Of a stretch of DNA of 64,000 nt, positions 41,617-49,436 are shown one piece after another. Position 1 is the first letter of the stretch. Each line of letters begins with the position of its first letter. Source of the DNA: Streptomyces flaveolus (GTDB lineage Bacteria; Actinomycetota; Actinomycetes; Streptomycetales; Streptomycetaceae); the NCBI RefSeq assembly GCF_000716535.1, contig NZ_JNWV01000020.1:124001-188000 (forward strand), in the 5' to 3' direction. The translations under genes were made by a program, and so were the position numbers. The notes under the pieces were generated by a model that saw only the letters and a list, made by a program, of their open reading frames with translations, made no database searches and was not told where the DNA came from.

Positions 41617-42617
41617 CGGGTGCCCCGCTCGGTGTACTCCGCGAGGGCGGACGCCTGGTCCTTGGTGATGATCTGCGGGCCGGTCAGCACCGGCCGGCCG
41701 CCGCCGAGGACATCGCCGTTGTACTTGTACAGCCACAGCAGGTCGACGGCCTGGTAGCCCTGGAGGTACGGCTGCTGGTCCACGGCGAAGCCGAGGGTGC
41801 CGTTCTTCAGCGAGGCCGCCACCTTGGCGTTGAGGTCGAAGGTGTCGATCTCGGCCTTGCTGCCCGCGTCCGTCCGCGCCTTCACGGCGGTGTCGGCGTA
41901 GGGCGCGCCGAGGGTGACCACGGAGTCGATGGACGTGTCGGCCTGGAGCTTGGCCTCGATCGCGGACTGCACGTCGGGCATGTTGGTGCCGTTGACGTAG
42001 AGCTTGCGCAGCGTGCCGTGGAAGGTCTTCGCGACGCCGTCGCAGCGCTGCTCGTGGCCGACGTTGCCCTGCTCGTGGAGCACGCACAGGGCCTTCTTCC
42101 TGCCCCGCTTGTTCAGCTCCTCGCCGACGGCCTCGCCGGCGACGGTCTCGTCCTGGCCGATGTGGGTGAGGGCGCCGAAGGCCTTCGACTCCTCCGAGCC
42201 GGAGTTCACGGTGATCACCGGGATGCCGGCCTTCTCCGCACGGGCCACGGCGGCCTTCATGGCGTCCGGCTTGGCGAGGGTGACGATGATGCCGTCGACC
42301 TTCTTGTCCACGGCAGCGTCCACGAGCTGGGCCTGCTGCTGGGCCTCGTCGTCGTGCGAGTAGAGGAAGTTGATGTTGTCCTTGACGGCGGCCTGCTTGG
42401 CGCCGCTCTGGACGATGTCCCAGAAGGTGTCGCCGTCCCCCGAGTGGGTGATCATCGCGAAGGTCCAGCGCGGAGTGTTCACCGCCGCCCTGCCCTGGGC
42501 GGCGGCGGCCTTGCGGGCGTCCTCCGCCCGCTTGCCTCCGGTGCTGCTGCATCCCGCCAGGGACACGGAGAGTGCCCCCGCCAGCGCTATGCCTACCCAG
42601 GTCCGAAACCGTGCCAC
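41613..42617 (-). CDS. Sugar-binding lipoprotein of ABC importer (334 aa)
   Basis: Periplasmic-binding-protein type 1 (RbsB-like) extracellular lipoprotein. The signal peptide ends at the lipobox LAGC (residues 20 to 23). The core reads WTFAMITHSGDGDTFWDIVQ, DKKVDGIIVTLAKPDAM, GIPVITVNSG, HIGQDE and the hinge-proximal FAVDQQPYLQGYQAVDLL, all typical of CUT2 sugar receptors. GTG start at 42617 with AAGGG upstream. First gene of the transporter operon, behind a palindrome that I take to be the GntR operator. Confidence 0.94.
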   Translation of the reverse strand: MARFRTWVGIALAGALSVSLAGCSSTGGKRAEDARKAAAAQGRAAVNTPRWTFAMITHSGDGDTFWDIVQSGAKQAAVKDNINFLYSHDDEAQQQAQLVDAAVDKKVDGIIVTLAKPDAMKAAVARAEKAGIPVITVNSGSEESKAFGALTHIGQDETVAGEAVGEELNKRGRKKALCVLHEQGNVGHEQRCDGVAKTFHGTLRKLYVNGTNMPDVQSAIEAKLQADTSIDSVVTLGAPYADTAVKARTDAGSKAEIDTFDLNAKVAASLKNGTLGFAVDQQPYLQGYQAVDLLWLYKYNGDVLGGGRPVLTGPQIITKDQASALAEYTERGTR

Positions 42618-42741
42618 GAGGCCGTGCCCTTCTTGCCGTGTTCGTACATACGCGAGGGGCCGTCGATCGCGTCAGCGGCCCCAAACGCTCCAGTATCGAA
42701 CACGCGGAACACCCATGACATGACCGGGGAGCCCCCACGGG

Positions 42742-42763
42742 TCGCATTGTCCGGACATTGCGA
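42742..42763. promoter_or_regulatory. Palindromic operator upstream of ABC operon
   Basis: tcgcat-tgtccggaca-ttgcga is a 22-bp palindrome with one mismatched pair. The core TGTCCGGACA recurs exactly before the dehydrogenase gene at 43597. On the minus strand a weak promoter (ATGTCA about 42721, GATACT about 42697) lies downstream of it, ahead of the sugar-binding protein gene. Confidence 0.6.
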
Positions 42764-42780
42764 CGAAGGCGGTCGGTCGG

Positions 42781-43545
42781 TCAGGGGCGTACGAGGAGCT
42801 GGAACTCGAAGGAGTAGCGGCTCGGACGGTAGGTGTGGTCGCCGAACTCCACCGCGCGGCCGGTGTCGTCGAAGGTGGTGCGCTGCATGGTGAGCAGCGG
42901 GGCACCCTCGGCCTCGCCGAGCCGCTCGGCCTCGCTGGCCGTCGCGCTGCGGGCGCCGATGGACTGGCGGGCGCTGTGCAGGGTGATCCCGGCGGAGCGC
43001 ATCAGCCGGTACAGGCCGGTGGCCTCCAGTTGGCCGGTGTCCAGGTCGAGCAGGCCGGGCGGCAGGTGGTTGATCAGGTACGCCATCGGCTCGCCGTGCG
43101 CGAGGCGCAGCCGCTCGATGCGGTGGACGTCACCGCCCTCCGCGACCCCCAGCGCGGCGGCGACCGCGGCGGAGGCCGGGACGACCGTGTTGACCAGCAC
43201 CTTCGTCGCGGGGCGCTGGCCGGCCGCCTCCAGGTCGTCGTAGAGGCTGCTCAGTTCCAGCGGGCGCTTGACCTGGCTGTGCACGACCTGGGTGCCCACG
43301 CCCCGGCGCCGCACGAGGAGGCCCTTGTCGACGAGGGACTGGATGGCCTGGCGGACGGTCGGCCGGGACAGCCCGAGCCGCGCGGCCAGCTCGATCTCGT
43401 TGCCGAGCAGGCTGCCCGGGGTGAGGCTGCCGTGCTCGATGGCGGCCTCCAGCTGCTGGGAGAGCTGGAAGTACAGCGGCACCGGGGAGCTACGGTCCAC
43501 GCGGAGGTCGAGCGACACGGTCGGGTCCACATCTGGTTTCGGCAC
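42781..43545 (-). CDS. GntR/HutC-family transcriptional regulator (254 aa)
   Basis: Winged-helix repressor with a UTRA effector domain. N-terminal PLYFQLSQQLEAAIEHGSL, then LGNEIELAARLGLSRPTVRQAIQSLVDKGLLVRRRGVGTQV is the GntR helix-turn-helix. The C-terminal UTRA part includes GDVHRIERLRLAHGEPMAY and YSFEFQLLVRP. The GTG at 43545 has CGGGG upstream. Placed between the ABC operon (same direction) and the divergent dehydrogenase gene, each preceded by the same palindrome, so it very likely controls both, with the sugar or its phosphate as inducer. Confidence 0.93.
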   Translation of the reverse strand: MPKPDVDPTVSLDLRVDRSSPVPLYFQLSQQLEAAIEHGSLTPGSLLGNEIELAARLGLSRPTVRQAIQSLVDKGLLVRRRGVGTQVVHSQVKRPLELSSLYDDLEAAGQRPATKVLVNTVVPASAAVAAALGVAEGGDVHRIERLRLAHGEPMAYLINHLPPGLLDLDTGQLEATGLYRLMRSAGITLHSARQSIGARSATASEAERLGEAEGAPLLTMQRTTFDDTGRAVEFGDHTYRPSRYSFEFQLLVRP

Positions 43546-43596
43546 GGCCCCGAGCGTAGCCCTGTGCCCGGTTGACGGGAAGTCGTGTAGTCCGGT

Positions 43597-43642
43597 TGTC
43601 CGGACATATGCATTGACAGCGTACGGGGTCCGCCCTCACTTT
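43597..43642 (+). promoter_or_regulatory. Operator and promoter of the dehydrogenase gene
   Basis: TGTCCGGACA (43597 to 43606) lies just ahead of a consensus -35, TTGACA (43613 to 43618). A weak -10, cacttt, follows after 18 bases. Transcription would start at about the ATG (43649), so the message is probably leaderless. Placing the operator upstream of -35, between divergent genes, fits repression of both. Confidence 0.6.
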
Positions 43643-43648
43643 GTTTCC

Positions 43649-44665
43649 ATGCGCATCGGGGTCATCGGTACGGGCCGCATCGGCACCCTTCACGCGAGGA
43701 CGCTCAGCCGCCACCGCGAGGTCGGATCCCTGATCCTGACGGACACGGACCCGGCGCGGGCGCAGTCGCTGGCGCACCGGCTGGGCGAGACGGCGGCGCC
43801 GGGCGTGGACGAGATCTTCCGGTGGGGCGTGGACGCGGTGGTGATCACCACGGCGACGGCGGCCCACGCCGAACTCATCGGCCGGGCGGCCCGCTCGGGC
43901 CTGCCGGTCTTCTGCGAGAAGCCCATCGCGCTGGACCTGCCGGGCACGTTGCACGCGCTCGCCGAGGTGGAGACGGCCGGGACGGTTCTGCAGATGGGCT
44001 TCCAGCGGCGGTTCGACGCGGGGTACGCCGGCGCCCGTGAGGCGGTCCGCGCGGGCCGGCTCGGCCGGCTGCACACCGTCCGGGCCCTGACCTGCGACCA
44101 GTCCCCGCCGCCGGTGGAGTGGCTGCCGCTGTCCGGCGGGCTGTTCCGGGACACGCTGATCCACGACTTCGACGTGCTGCGCTGGGTGACGGGCCGCGAG
44201 GTGACCGACGTGTACGCCGCCGGCTCGGACCGCGGTCCCGCGATGTTCCGGGAGGCCGGGGACGTCGACACGGGCGCGGCGCTGCTCACGCTGGACGACG
44301 GCACCCTGGCCACGGCGACGGCGACCCGGCTGAACGGCGCCGGCTACGACGTCCGCATGGAACTGGCCGGGGAGCGCGACACGGTGGTGGTGGGCCTGGA
44401 CGACCGTACGCCCCTCGCGTCCACCGAGCCGACCGGTCCGCCGCCCGCGGACAAGCCGTGGACGGGCTTCCTGGAGCGGTTCGGCCCCGCCTACGAGGCA
44501 GAACTGAACGCCTTCGTGGACGTGGTGCGCGGCGAACGGCCCAACCCGTGCGACGGCCGGGAGGCGCTCCAGGCACTGCGCATCGCCGAGGCCTGCGAAC
44601 GCTCTCGCCACGAGCGCCGTCCGGTGGCACTCGCCGAGGTGCCGGGTGGGGCGGGGACGCTGTAG
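43649..44665 (+). CDS. Gfo/Idh/MocA-family oxidoreductase (338 aa)
   Basis: NAD(P)-dependent sugar or inositol dehydrogenase. N-terminal Rossmann motif IGVIGTGRIGTLHARTL, the catalytic-lysine segment FCEKPIALDL (EKP) and the later LIHDFDVLRWVTG, with the conserved His and Asp near the active site. Length is normal. The start has no ribosome site but the correct distance from a promoter for a leaderless message. Divergent from the GntR gene, with the shared palindrome in between. Together with the ABC importer and ROK kinase it suggests a sugar or inositol use pathway; the substrate is not decided. Confidence 0.93.
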   Translation: MRIGVIGTGRIGTLHARTLSRHREVGSLILTDTDPARAQSLAHRLGETAAPGVDEIFRWGVDAVVITTATAAHAELIGRAARSGLPVFCEKPIALDLPGTLHALAEVETAGTVLQMGFQRRFDAGYAGAREAVRAGRLGRLHTVRALTCDQSPPPVEWLPLSGGLFRDTLIHDFDVLRWVTGREVTDVYAAGSDRGPAMFREAGDVDTGAALLTLDDGTLATATATRLNGAGYDVRMELAGERDTVVVGLDDRTPLASTEPTGPPPADKPWTGFLERFGPAYEAELNAFVDVVRGERPNPCDGREALQALRIAEACERSRHERRPVALAEVPGGAGTL

Positions 44666-45110
44666 GGCCGAGCGGTACGACGCCGACGCCCGGGCGGGCG
44701 AGCTGGGCACGCTGTACGGCCGAGCGGTACAACGCCGACGCCGGGGCGGGCGAGCTGGGCACAGCGCTCGGCCGGCGGGGGCGCGTACGCCGTCGCGGGG
44801 GGGGCAGCCCTGATGCGGCTGAGGGCCGCACGCCTTCGCCGCCGGGCGGAGCCTTGGTACGGCCGAGAGCCCCCGCGCCGTCACCGCGAGGAGGCACCGG
44901 CATGAGCGAGACCCACGCCGTCACCCCAGGCAGCCCCCGGCACGACCGAACGCCCACGCCGTCACTCCCAGGCAGCCCCCTGACATCGCCGACAGTACGA
45001 CGCCGCCACCGCCAGGCAGAGCCCGGTACGACTGAAGGCCGCACGCCGTCACCCCCCAGGCAGAGCCCCGGTACAACCAAGGTCCCTGCACCGGTTGCGG
45101 TCGGCGCGTG
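44666..45110. repeat. Degenerate tandem repeat array between convergent genes
   Basis: About nine or ten imperfect units of 40 to 55 bases fill the gap. The first two are near-identical 52-bp copies (gagcggtac-acgccgacgcc, gcgggcgagctgggcac). Later units share the pattern cgaaggcc-cacgccgtcacc-ccaggcag-gccccggtacga. Units are contiguous without unique spacers. No protein is supported on either strand. It lies between the stops of the dehydrogenase and P450 genes. Confidence 0.8.
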
Positions 45111-45120
45111 GTGCGGGCCG

Positions 45121-46305
45121 TCACCAGCGGACCGGCAGGGTTCTCACGCCTCGTATGAGCATGCCCGGCAGCCACTCCCCCGGCTCGCCGTCCAGGGTGA
45201 GGCCGGGAGCGCGGTCCAGGAGGGTGCCGAGGGCGATGCCGGCCTCCAGGCGGGCCAGGGGTGCGCCCAGGCAGTAGTGGATGCCGTGGCCGAAGGCGAG
45301 GTGGCCGCGGGTGTCGCGGCGGATGTCGAAGCGGTCCGGGTCGGCGTATCGGGCGCCGTCGCGCTGGGCGGCGGTGAGGCCGATCAGCACGTCGTCGCCC
45401 CGTCCGATCCTGGTGCCCGCGATCTCCAGCGGCTCGGCGGCGAACCGGTACGTCGCGTTCTCCACCGGCCCCTCCCAGCGCAGGGTCTCCTCCACCGCGC
45501 CGTCGAGGAGGGTCATGTCGGCGCGCAGGGCCGCCAGTTGGGCGGGATGGGTGAGCAGCGCGAGGACGGCGTTGCCGATGAGGTTGACCGTGGTCTCGTG
45601 GCCCGCGATGAGCAGCAGGTAGGCCATGCCGCGCAGCTCGTCCATCGAGAGCCGGTCGCCGTCCTCGGCGGTGGTGCGGATCAGGTCGCTGAGCAGATCG
45701 CCCGTGGGGCCCGCGCAGCGCTTGTCCTCGATCAGCTCGGTGAGGTACTCGGCGAGGCGGACGGTCGCCGCGTGTTCGGAGTCCGCGCCGCTCGGCGCGA
45801 CCACCTCCGTGGAGATCTTCCGGAACTCCGCGCGGTCCATCTCGGGCACGCCGAGCAGCTCGCAGATGACCGTGATGGGCAGCGGGTAGGCGAGGGAATC
45901 GATGAGGTCGGCGCGGCCCCGCGGCAGCATGTCGTCGAGCAGCTCGTCGGTGATCTGCTGGATCCGCGGGCGCAGCCGCTCGACCCGGCGCATGGTGAAG
46001 GCGCGCGCGACGAGGCCGCGCAGGCGCGTGTGCTGCGGCGGGTCGGCGACGAGCAGGTACTTGCCGATGAGCTGCTCGTCCAGGGGGACGAAGCCCGTCT
46101 TGGCGCTGTCCTTGGCCAGCCGTTGGTCGGCGAGGGCGGCCCGGGCCTCCTCGTACCCCACGACCAGCCAGGTCTCCCAGGCTCCGCCCGGCATGGCGAG
46201 GCGGACCCGGTGGACGGGGCCCCGCTCGCGCAGCCGCGCGTACACCGGGTGCGGGTCCCGGCGGAGCGCGTCGCCGAACTCCGTCAGGTCGATCACTCGT
46301 TCCAT
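45121..46305 (-). CDS. Cytochrome P450 (394 aa)
   Basis: Soluble bacterial P450 mono-oxygenase. I-helix LLIAGHETTVNLIG (oxygen-binding Thr), K-helix EETLRW (ExxR) and the heme loop FGHGIHYCLGAPLAR with the thiolate Cys near residue 344. The start MERVIDLTEF has GGGGGAGAC upstream. Resembles the CYP107/CYP105-type macrolide and xenobiotic hydroxylases. No ferredoxin gene is adjacent, so electron donors are shared. It lies 85 bp downstream of a response regulator gene in the same direction, possibly in one transcript. Substrate unknown. Confidence 0.95.
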   Translation of the reverse strand: MERVIDLTEFGDALRRDPHPVYARLRERGPVHRVRLAMPGGAWETWLVVGYEEARAALADQRLAKDSAKTGFVPLDEQLIGKYLLVADPPQHTRLRGLVARAFTMRRVERLRPRIQQITDELLDDMLPRGRADLIDSLAYPLPITVICELLGVPEMDRAEFRKISTEVVAPSGADSEHAATVRLAEYLTELIEDKRCAGPTGDLLSDLIRTTAEDGDRLSMDELRGMAYLLLIAGHETTVNLIGNAVLALLTHPAQLAALRADMTLLDGAVEETLRWEGPVENATYRFAAEPLEIAGTRIGRGDDVLIGLTAAQRDGARYADPDRFDIRRDTRGHLAFGHGIHYCLGAPLARLEAGIALGTLLDRAPGLTLDGEPGEWLPGMLIRGVRTLPVRW

Positions 46306-46390
46306 GTCTCCCCCTGTGGACTGCCCCGAGGTCCCGGACAGCGGCCGGTACCCGGAACAACGCGCACGGTGCCCGAGTAGTGCCCGCCGA

Positions 46391-47101
46391 TCAGTACGTG
46401 TCGCCCGTGCCCGCCGCCCGGTGCCCGTCGTCGGCGTCCTCCAACAGCCCCGCGTCATAGGCGAGCAGGGCGATCTGGACCCGGTTGTCCAGGCCGAGCT
46501 TGGCGAGGACGCGGGAGACGTGGGCCTTGACGGTGGCCACGCTGAGGAAGAGCTCTGCGGCGATCCGGGCGTTGGCGAGGCCGCGGCCGACGGCGACGGC
46601 GACCTCGCGTTCGCGGTCGTTGAGGACGGCGAGCCGTTCGCGTGCGCGGGTCTGCCGGGCGTCGGCTGCGGTACCGGCCGCGTGCCGCATCAACTGCCGG
46701 GTGACGGCGGGCGACAGCACCGGGTCGCCGGCCGCGACCCGGCGCACGGCGTCGACGATCTCGGCGGGCGGGGTGTCCTTCAGCACGAAGCCGGCGGCTC
46801 CGGCGCGCAGTGCGTGCAGCACCTGTTCGTCGGCGTGGAAGGTGGTGAGCACGACCACCTGCGGCGCGTCCGGCCGCGCGCGCAGCCGTCGCGTCGCGGT
46901 GATCCCGTCCACCGCCGGCATGCGCAGGTCCATCAGGACGACGTCCGGCCGGGCCCGTCGCACCAGTTCCTCGGCCTCCGCGCCGTCGGCGGCCTCCCCG
47001 ACGATCTCGATGTCCTCGGCCCCGCCGATCATCAGCGCCAGACCGGCGCGCACCAGGGGGTCGTCGTCCACGAGGAGGAGTCTGATCGGCGTCGCAGTCA
47101 T
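46391..47101 (-). CDS. NarL/LuxR-type response regulator (236 aa)
   Basis: Receiver domain with LLLVDDDPLVRAG (acidic pocket), the phospho-acceptor Asp in VVLMDLRMP and the Lys in FVLKDTPP. The C-terminal LuxR helix-turn-helix is LNDREREVAVAVGRGLANARIAAEL plus SVATVKAHVSRVLAKL (HTH slightly off the usual T-P-x-T-V form). It follows its kinase gene by 84 bp on the same strand and is followed by the P450 gene. Cognate pairing is certain by position; target genes are not. Confidence 0.95.
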   Translation of the reverse strand: MTATPIRLLLVDDDPLVRAGLALMIGGAEDIEIVGEAADGAEAEELVRRARPDVVLMDLRMPAVDGITATRRLRARPDAPQVVVLTTFHADEQVLHALRAGAAGFVLKDTPPAEIVDAVRRVAAGDPVLSPAVTRQLMRHAAGTAADARQTRARERLAVLNDREREVAVAVGRGLANARIAAELFLSVATVKAHVSRVLAKLGLDNRVQIALLAYDAGLLEDADDGHRAAGTGDTY

Positions 47102-47185
47102 GGGGTCACGTAATCACGGGTGGGGAGTCGGGGCGGCGGGAACGGCCGGGAGTCAGGGGCACGCGCGCGCGTACGCCGGCATCCC

Positions 47186-48448
47186 TCAGCCCCGCGGCCA
47201 CGGCAGCCACCCCCGCACCGCGAACCCCCCGTCAGGGCGCGTGCCGTGTTCCAGGTGTCCGCCCGCCAGCGTGGCCCGTTCCCGCAGGCCGATCAGGCCC
47301 TGGCCGGAGCCGGGGACGGGCGGGACCTCGGCGGGTGGGGCGGGGTTGGCGACCGTGATCGTCAGGCCGTCGCCGGGCGTGCCGGTGAGGCGGACGGTGA
47401 CCTCGGTGCCGGGGGCGTGCTTGCGGGCGTTGGTGAGGGCCTCCTGGGCGATGCGGTACGCGGTGCGGCCGACGGAGGCGGGGACGACGGCCGGCTCGGC
47501 GACACGGTGGTCGAGGGTGACCTTCATGCCGGCCTCGCGGCACTCGGCGACGAGGGCGTCCAGCGCGGCCAGCGTCGGCTGGGGACGCCCGCCGGACGGC
47601 TCCTCGGTCTCCCCGGCCCGCAGGACGCCGATGATCTCGCGCAGGTCCTGCAGGGCCTCGTGGGCGCTCTCCCGGATCACCCCGGCGGCCCGCGCTATCT
47701 CCTCGCGGGGCGCGTCCGGCCGGAACTCCAGGGCGCCCGCGTGCACGCTGAGGAGGGTGAGCCGGTGGGCGAGCACGTCGTGCATCTCCCGGGCGATGGC
47801 CTCGCGGGCCAGCCGCTGCGCCTGCTCGGCGCGGAGCCGGGCCTCGGTCTCCGCCCGGTGCGCCCGGTCCCTGAGGCTCAGCATCAGCATCCGCTTGGAG
47901 CGGACGAACATGCCCCAGCCGGTGACGGACACGGTCAGCAGCGTGGTGAACGCGACGACGCCGGCGTAGGGCAGGTCGGGGTCGGGCCGCACCCAGTAGA
48001 ACAGCGGGATGAGCGCGAGGTCGACGCCGCCGATCCAGGCGACGTACCGGAAGGGCCGGTGGACGGCGAGCGTGAACAGGGCGACCATCGCGGCGCCGCC
48101 CGAGCTGTTGGACAGCAGACCGACCGGGATCATCGCGACGGCGAGCCCGACGGGCCACCGGCGGCGCAGCCAGACCGCGCCGCAGGAGAGGGCGCCCAGC
48201 GTCTGGTCGAGGACGGCGAGGGAGTGCGGCAGGCCGGGTTCCTCGGACAGCCCCTGGGCGGCCGCCAGGCCGAGGACGACGGCCAGGAGGAAGCAGGAGA
48301 AGTCGACGACCCAGTCGCGCGCCGTGCGCCGCGGCCGTCGGCCCGGGGCCCCGGCATCCGGGTCCAGCTCGTGGACGAGGGCGGAGGGGAACAGCCACCG
48401 GCGGCCGGTGAACCCCCTCGGCGCCCAGGCCTGTTCGTCTTCGGTCAC
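47186..48448 (-). CDS. Sensor histidine kinase, HisKA_3 type (420 aa)
   Basis: Membrane sensor kinase. Four to five hydrophobic helices (residues about 55 to 190, such as FSCFLLAVVLGLAAAQGL and VVAFTTLLTVSVTGWGM) form a sensor with little extracellular loop. The dimer/phosphoacceptor helix is REAIAREMHDVLAHRLTLLS, with His in MHDV. The HATPase domain has AYRIAQEALTNARKHAPG and GQGLIGLRERATLAGG. The GTG start at 48448 (VTEDEQAW) lacks a strong ribosome site. Upstream of its response regulator. Confidence 0.94.
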   Translation of the reverse strand: MTEDEQAWAPRGFTGRRWLFPSALVHELDPDAGAPGRRPRRTARDWVVDFSCFLLAVVLGLAAAQGLSEEPGLPHSLAVLDQTLGALSCGAVWLRRRWPVGLAVAMIPVGLLSNSSGGAAMVALFTLAVHRPFRYVAWIGGVDLALIPLFYWVRPDPDLPYAGVVAFTTLLTVSVTGWGMFVRSKRMLMLSLRDRAHRAETEARLRAEQAQRLAREAIAREMHDVLAHRLTLLSVHAGALEFRPDAPREEIARAAGVIRESAHEALQDLREIIGVLRAGETEEPSGGRPQPTLAALDALVAECREAGMKVTLDHRVAEPAVVPASVGRTAYRIAQEALTNARKHAPGTEVTVRLTGTPGDGLTITVANPAPPAEVPPVPGSGQGLIGLRERATLAGGHLEHGTRPDGGFAVRGWLPWPRG

Positions 48449-48649
48449 GGTCGGCAAATCTACGCACGGAACGCGCCCCGCCGCCGTCCCGCGCCCGGAT
48501 CGCCGACCGAACGACCGGGAACCGTCGACCGAAGTCGCACCCCGAAGGACTTTCGGTGCCGCCCACCCGGTGCGGGCACAGTCTTTCGACGCCGTGTGCC
48601 CGCCCTGCGGCCGATGCGCGGGGAGGGGCCGCGCGGCAACAGTCGTAGC

Positions 48650-48847
48650 GTGAAACAGGTACTGGAATTCCTCGGATTCATCGCCCTGGTGCAGGGCGCA
48701 CTGGGCCTGGTGCACGAGTTCACCGACTGGCATGTGGGTCTCGTGCAGCGGATCGGCTTCCTCGACGGTTACGAGGTCTACGCGAGCGTCGCGCTCCTGC
48801 TGCTGGCGTTCGCCCTGTTCGCCGCCGCGGAGAGCCAGGGGGACTGA
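48650..48847 (+). CDS. Small membrane protein (65 aa)
   Basis: Two hydrophobic segments: VLEFLGFIALVQGALGLVHEF and VYASVALLLLAFALFAAAE, with a polar turn (TDWHVGLVQRIGFLDGYE) between them. GTG start at 48650, without a good ribosome site but with high GC at third codon positions. Divergent from the kinase gene, about 200 bp away. Family not recognised; it may modulate a membrane complex. Confidence 0.6.
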   Translation: MKQVLEFLGFIALVQGALGLVHEFTDWHVGLVQRIGFLDGYEVYASVALLLLAFALFAAAESQGD

Positions 48848-48952
48848 GACGCCGGGCGCCAGGTCAACTCCCCGAAAGCTCCCCCGACTTCACGGGAAAT
48901 TCTCCAGAGTTGTCATTGACATGCCACCTTCTACGCGCGTCATCATGAGGCC

Positions 48953-49339
48953 ATGAGATTCCCCCCACGGATCACACGCGTCGGCGCCGCGGCCGCTGTC
49001 CTGTCCGCCCTCCTCGTCGGCGGCACCGTCACCGCCACCCCGGCGGCCGCCGCGGTCGGCAGCATCTGCTACAGCGACCTGCCGTCACAGGCGTACGACA
49101 CGCTCGACCTGATCGAGCGGGGCGGGCCGTTCCCGTACGCGCAGGACGGCACCGTCTTCCAGAACCGGGAAGGCGTCCTGCCCAGCCGGTCGTCCGGCTA
49201 TTACCACGAGTACACGGTGATCACCCCGGGCTCGTCCACGCGCGGCGCCCGACGCATCGTCACCGGCGACGAGTACCAGGAGGACTACTACACCTCCGAC
49301 CACTACGCCACGTTCGACCTGGTCGATTTCGGCTGCTGA
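48953..49339 (+). CDS. Secreted guanyl-specific ribonuclease, RNase Sa family (128 aa)
   Basis: Extracellular RNase cleaving after G. A signal peptide (AAAVLSALLVGGTVTATPAAA) precedes a mature domain aligned to RNase Sa: ICYSDLPSQAYDTLDLIERG, DGTVFQNREGVLP and YYHEYTVITPG. Catalytic Glu86, Arg101 and His117 correspond to Glu54, Arg69 and His85 of RNase Sa, and the two disulphide Cys residues are kept. No barstar-like inhibitor is adjacent. Convergent with the MFS gene and followed by a hairpin terminator. Confidence 0.95.
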   Translation: MRFPPRITRVGAAAAVLSALLVGGTVTATPAAAAVGSICYSDLPSQAYDTLDLIERGGPFPYAQDGTVFQNREGVLPSRSSGYYHEYTVITPGSSTRGARRIVTGDEYQEDYYTSDHYATFDLVDFGC

Positions 49340-49348
49340 CGTCCGACC

Positions 49349-49406
49349 CGGCCGCCTCGCCCCGTGTACCCCCCACGGAGAACCGGGACGCGGGGCGAGG
49401 CGGCCG
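49349..49406. terminator. Bidirectional terminator hairpin
   Basis: Perfect 16-bp inverted repeat cggccgcctcgccccg/cggggcgaggcggccg with a 26-base loop, between the convergent ribonuclease and transporter genes. Confidence 0.8.
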
Positions 49407-49436
49407 ACGAGTTCGCGCGGACGCCGTTCCTCGGGA

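Noticed and set aside
44666-45110. CRISPR array
   Set aside because: Units are contiguous, degenerate and of variable length, no unique spacers and no cas genes in the window.
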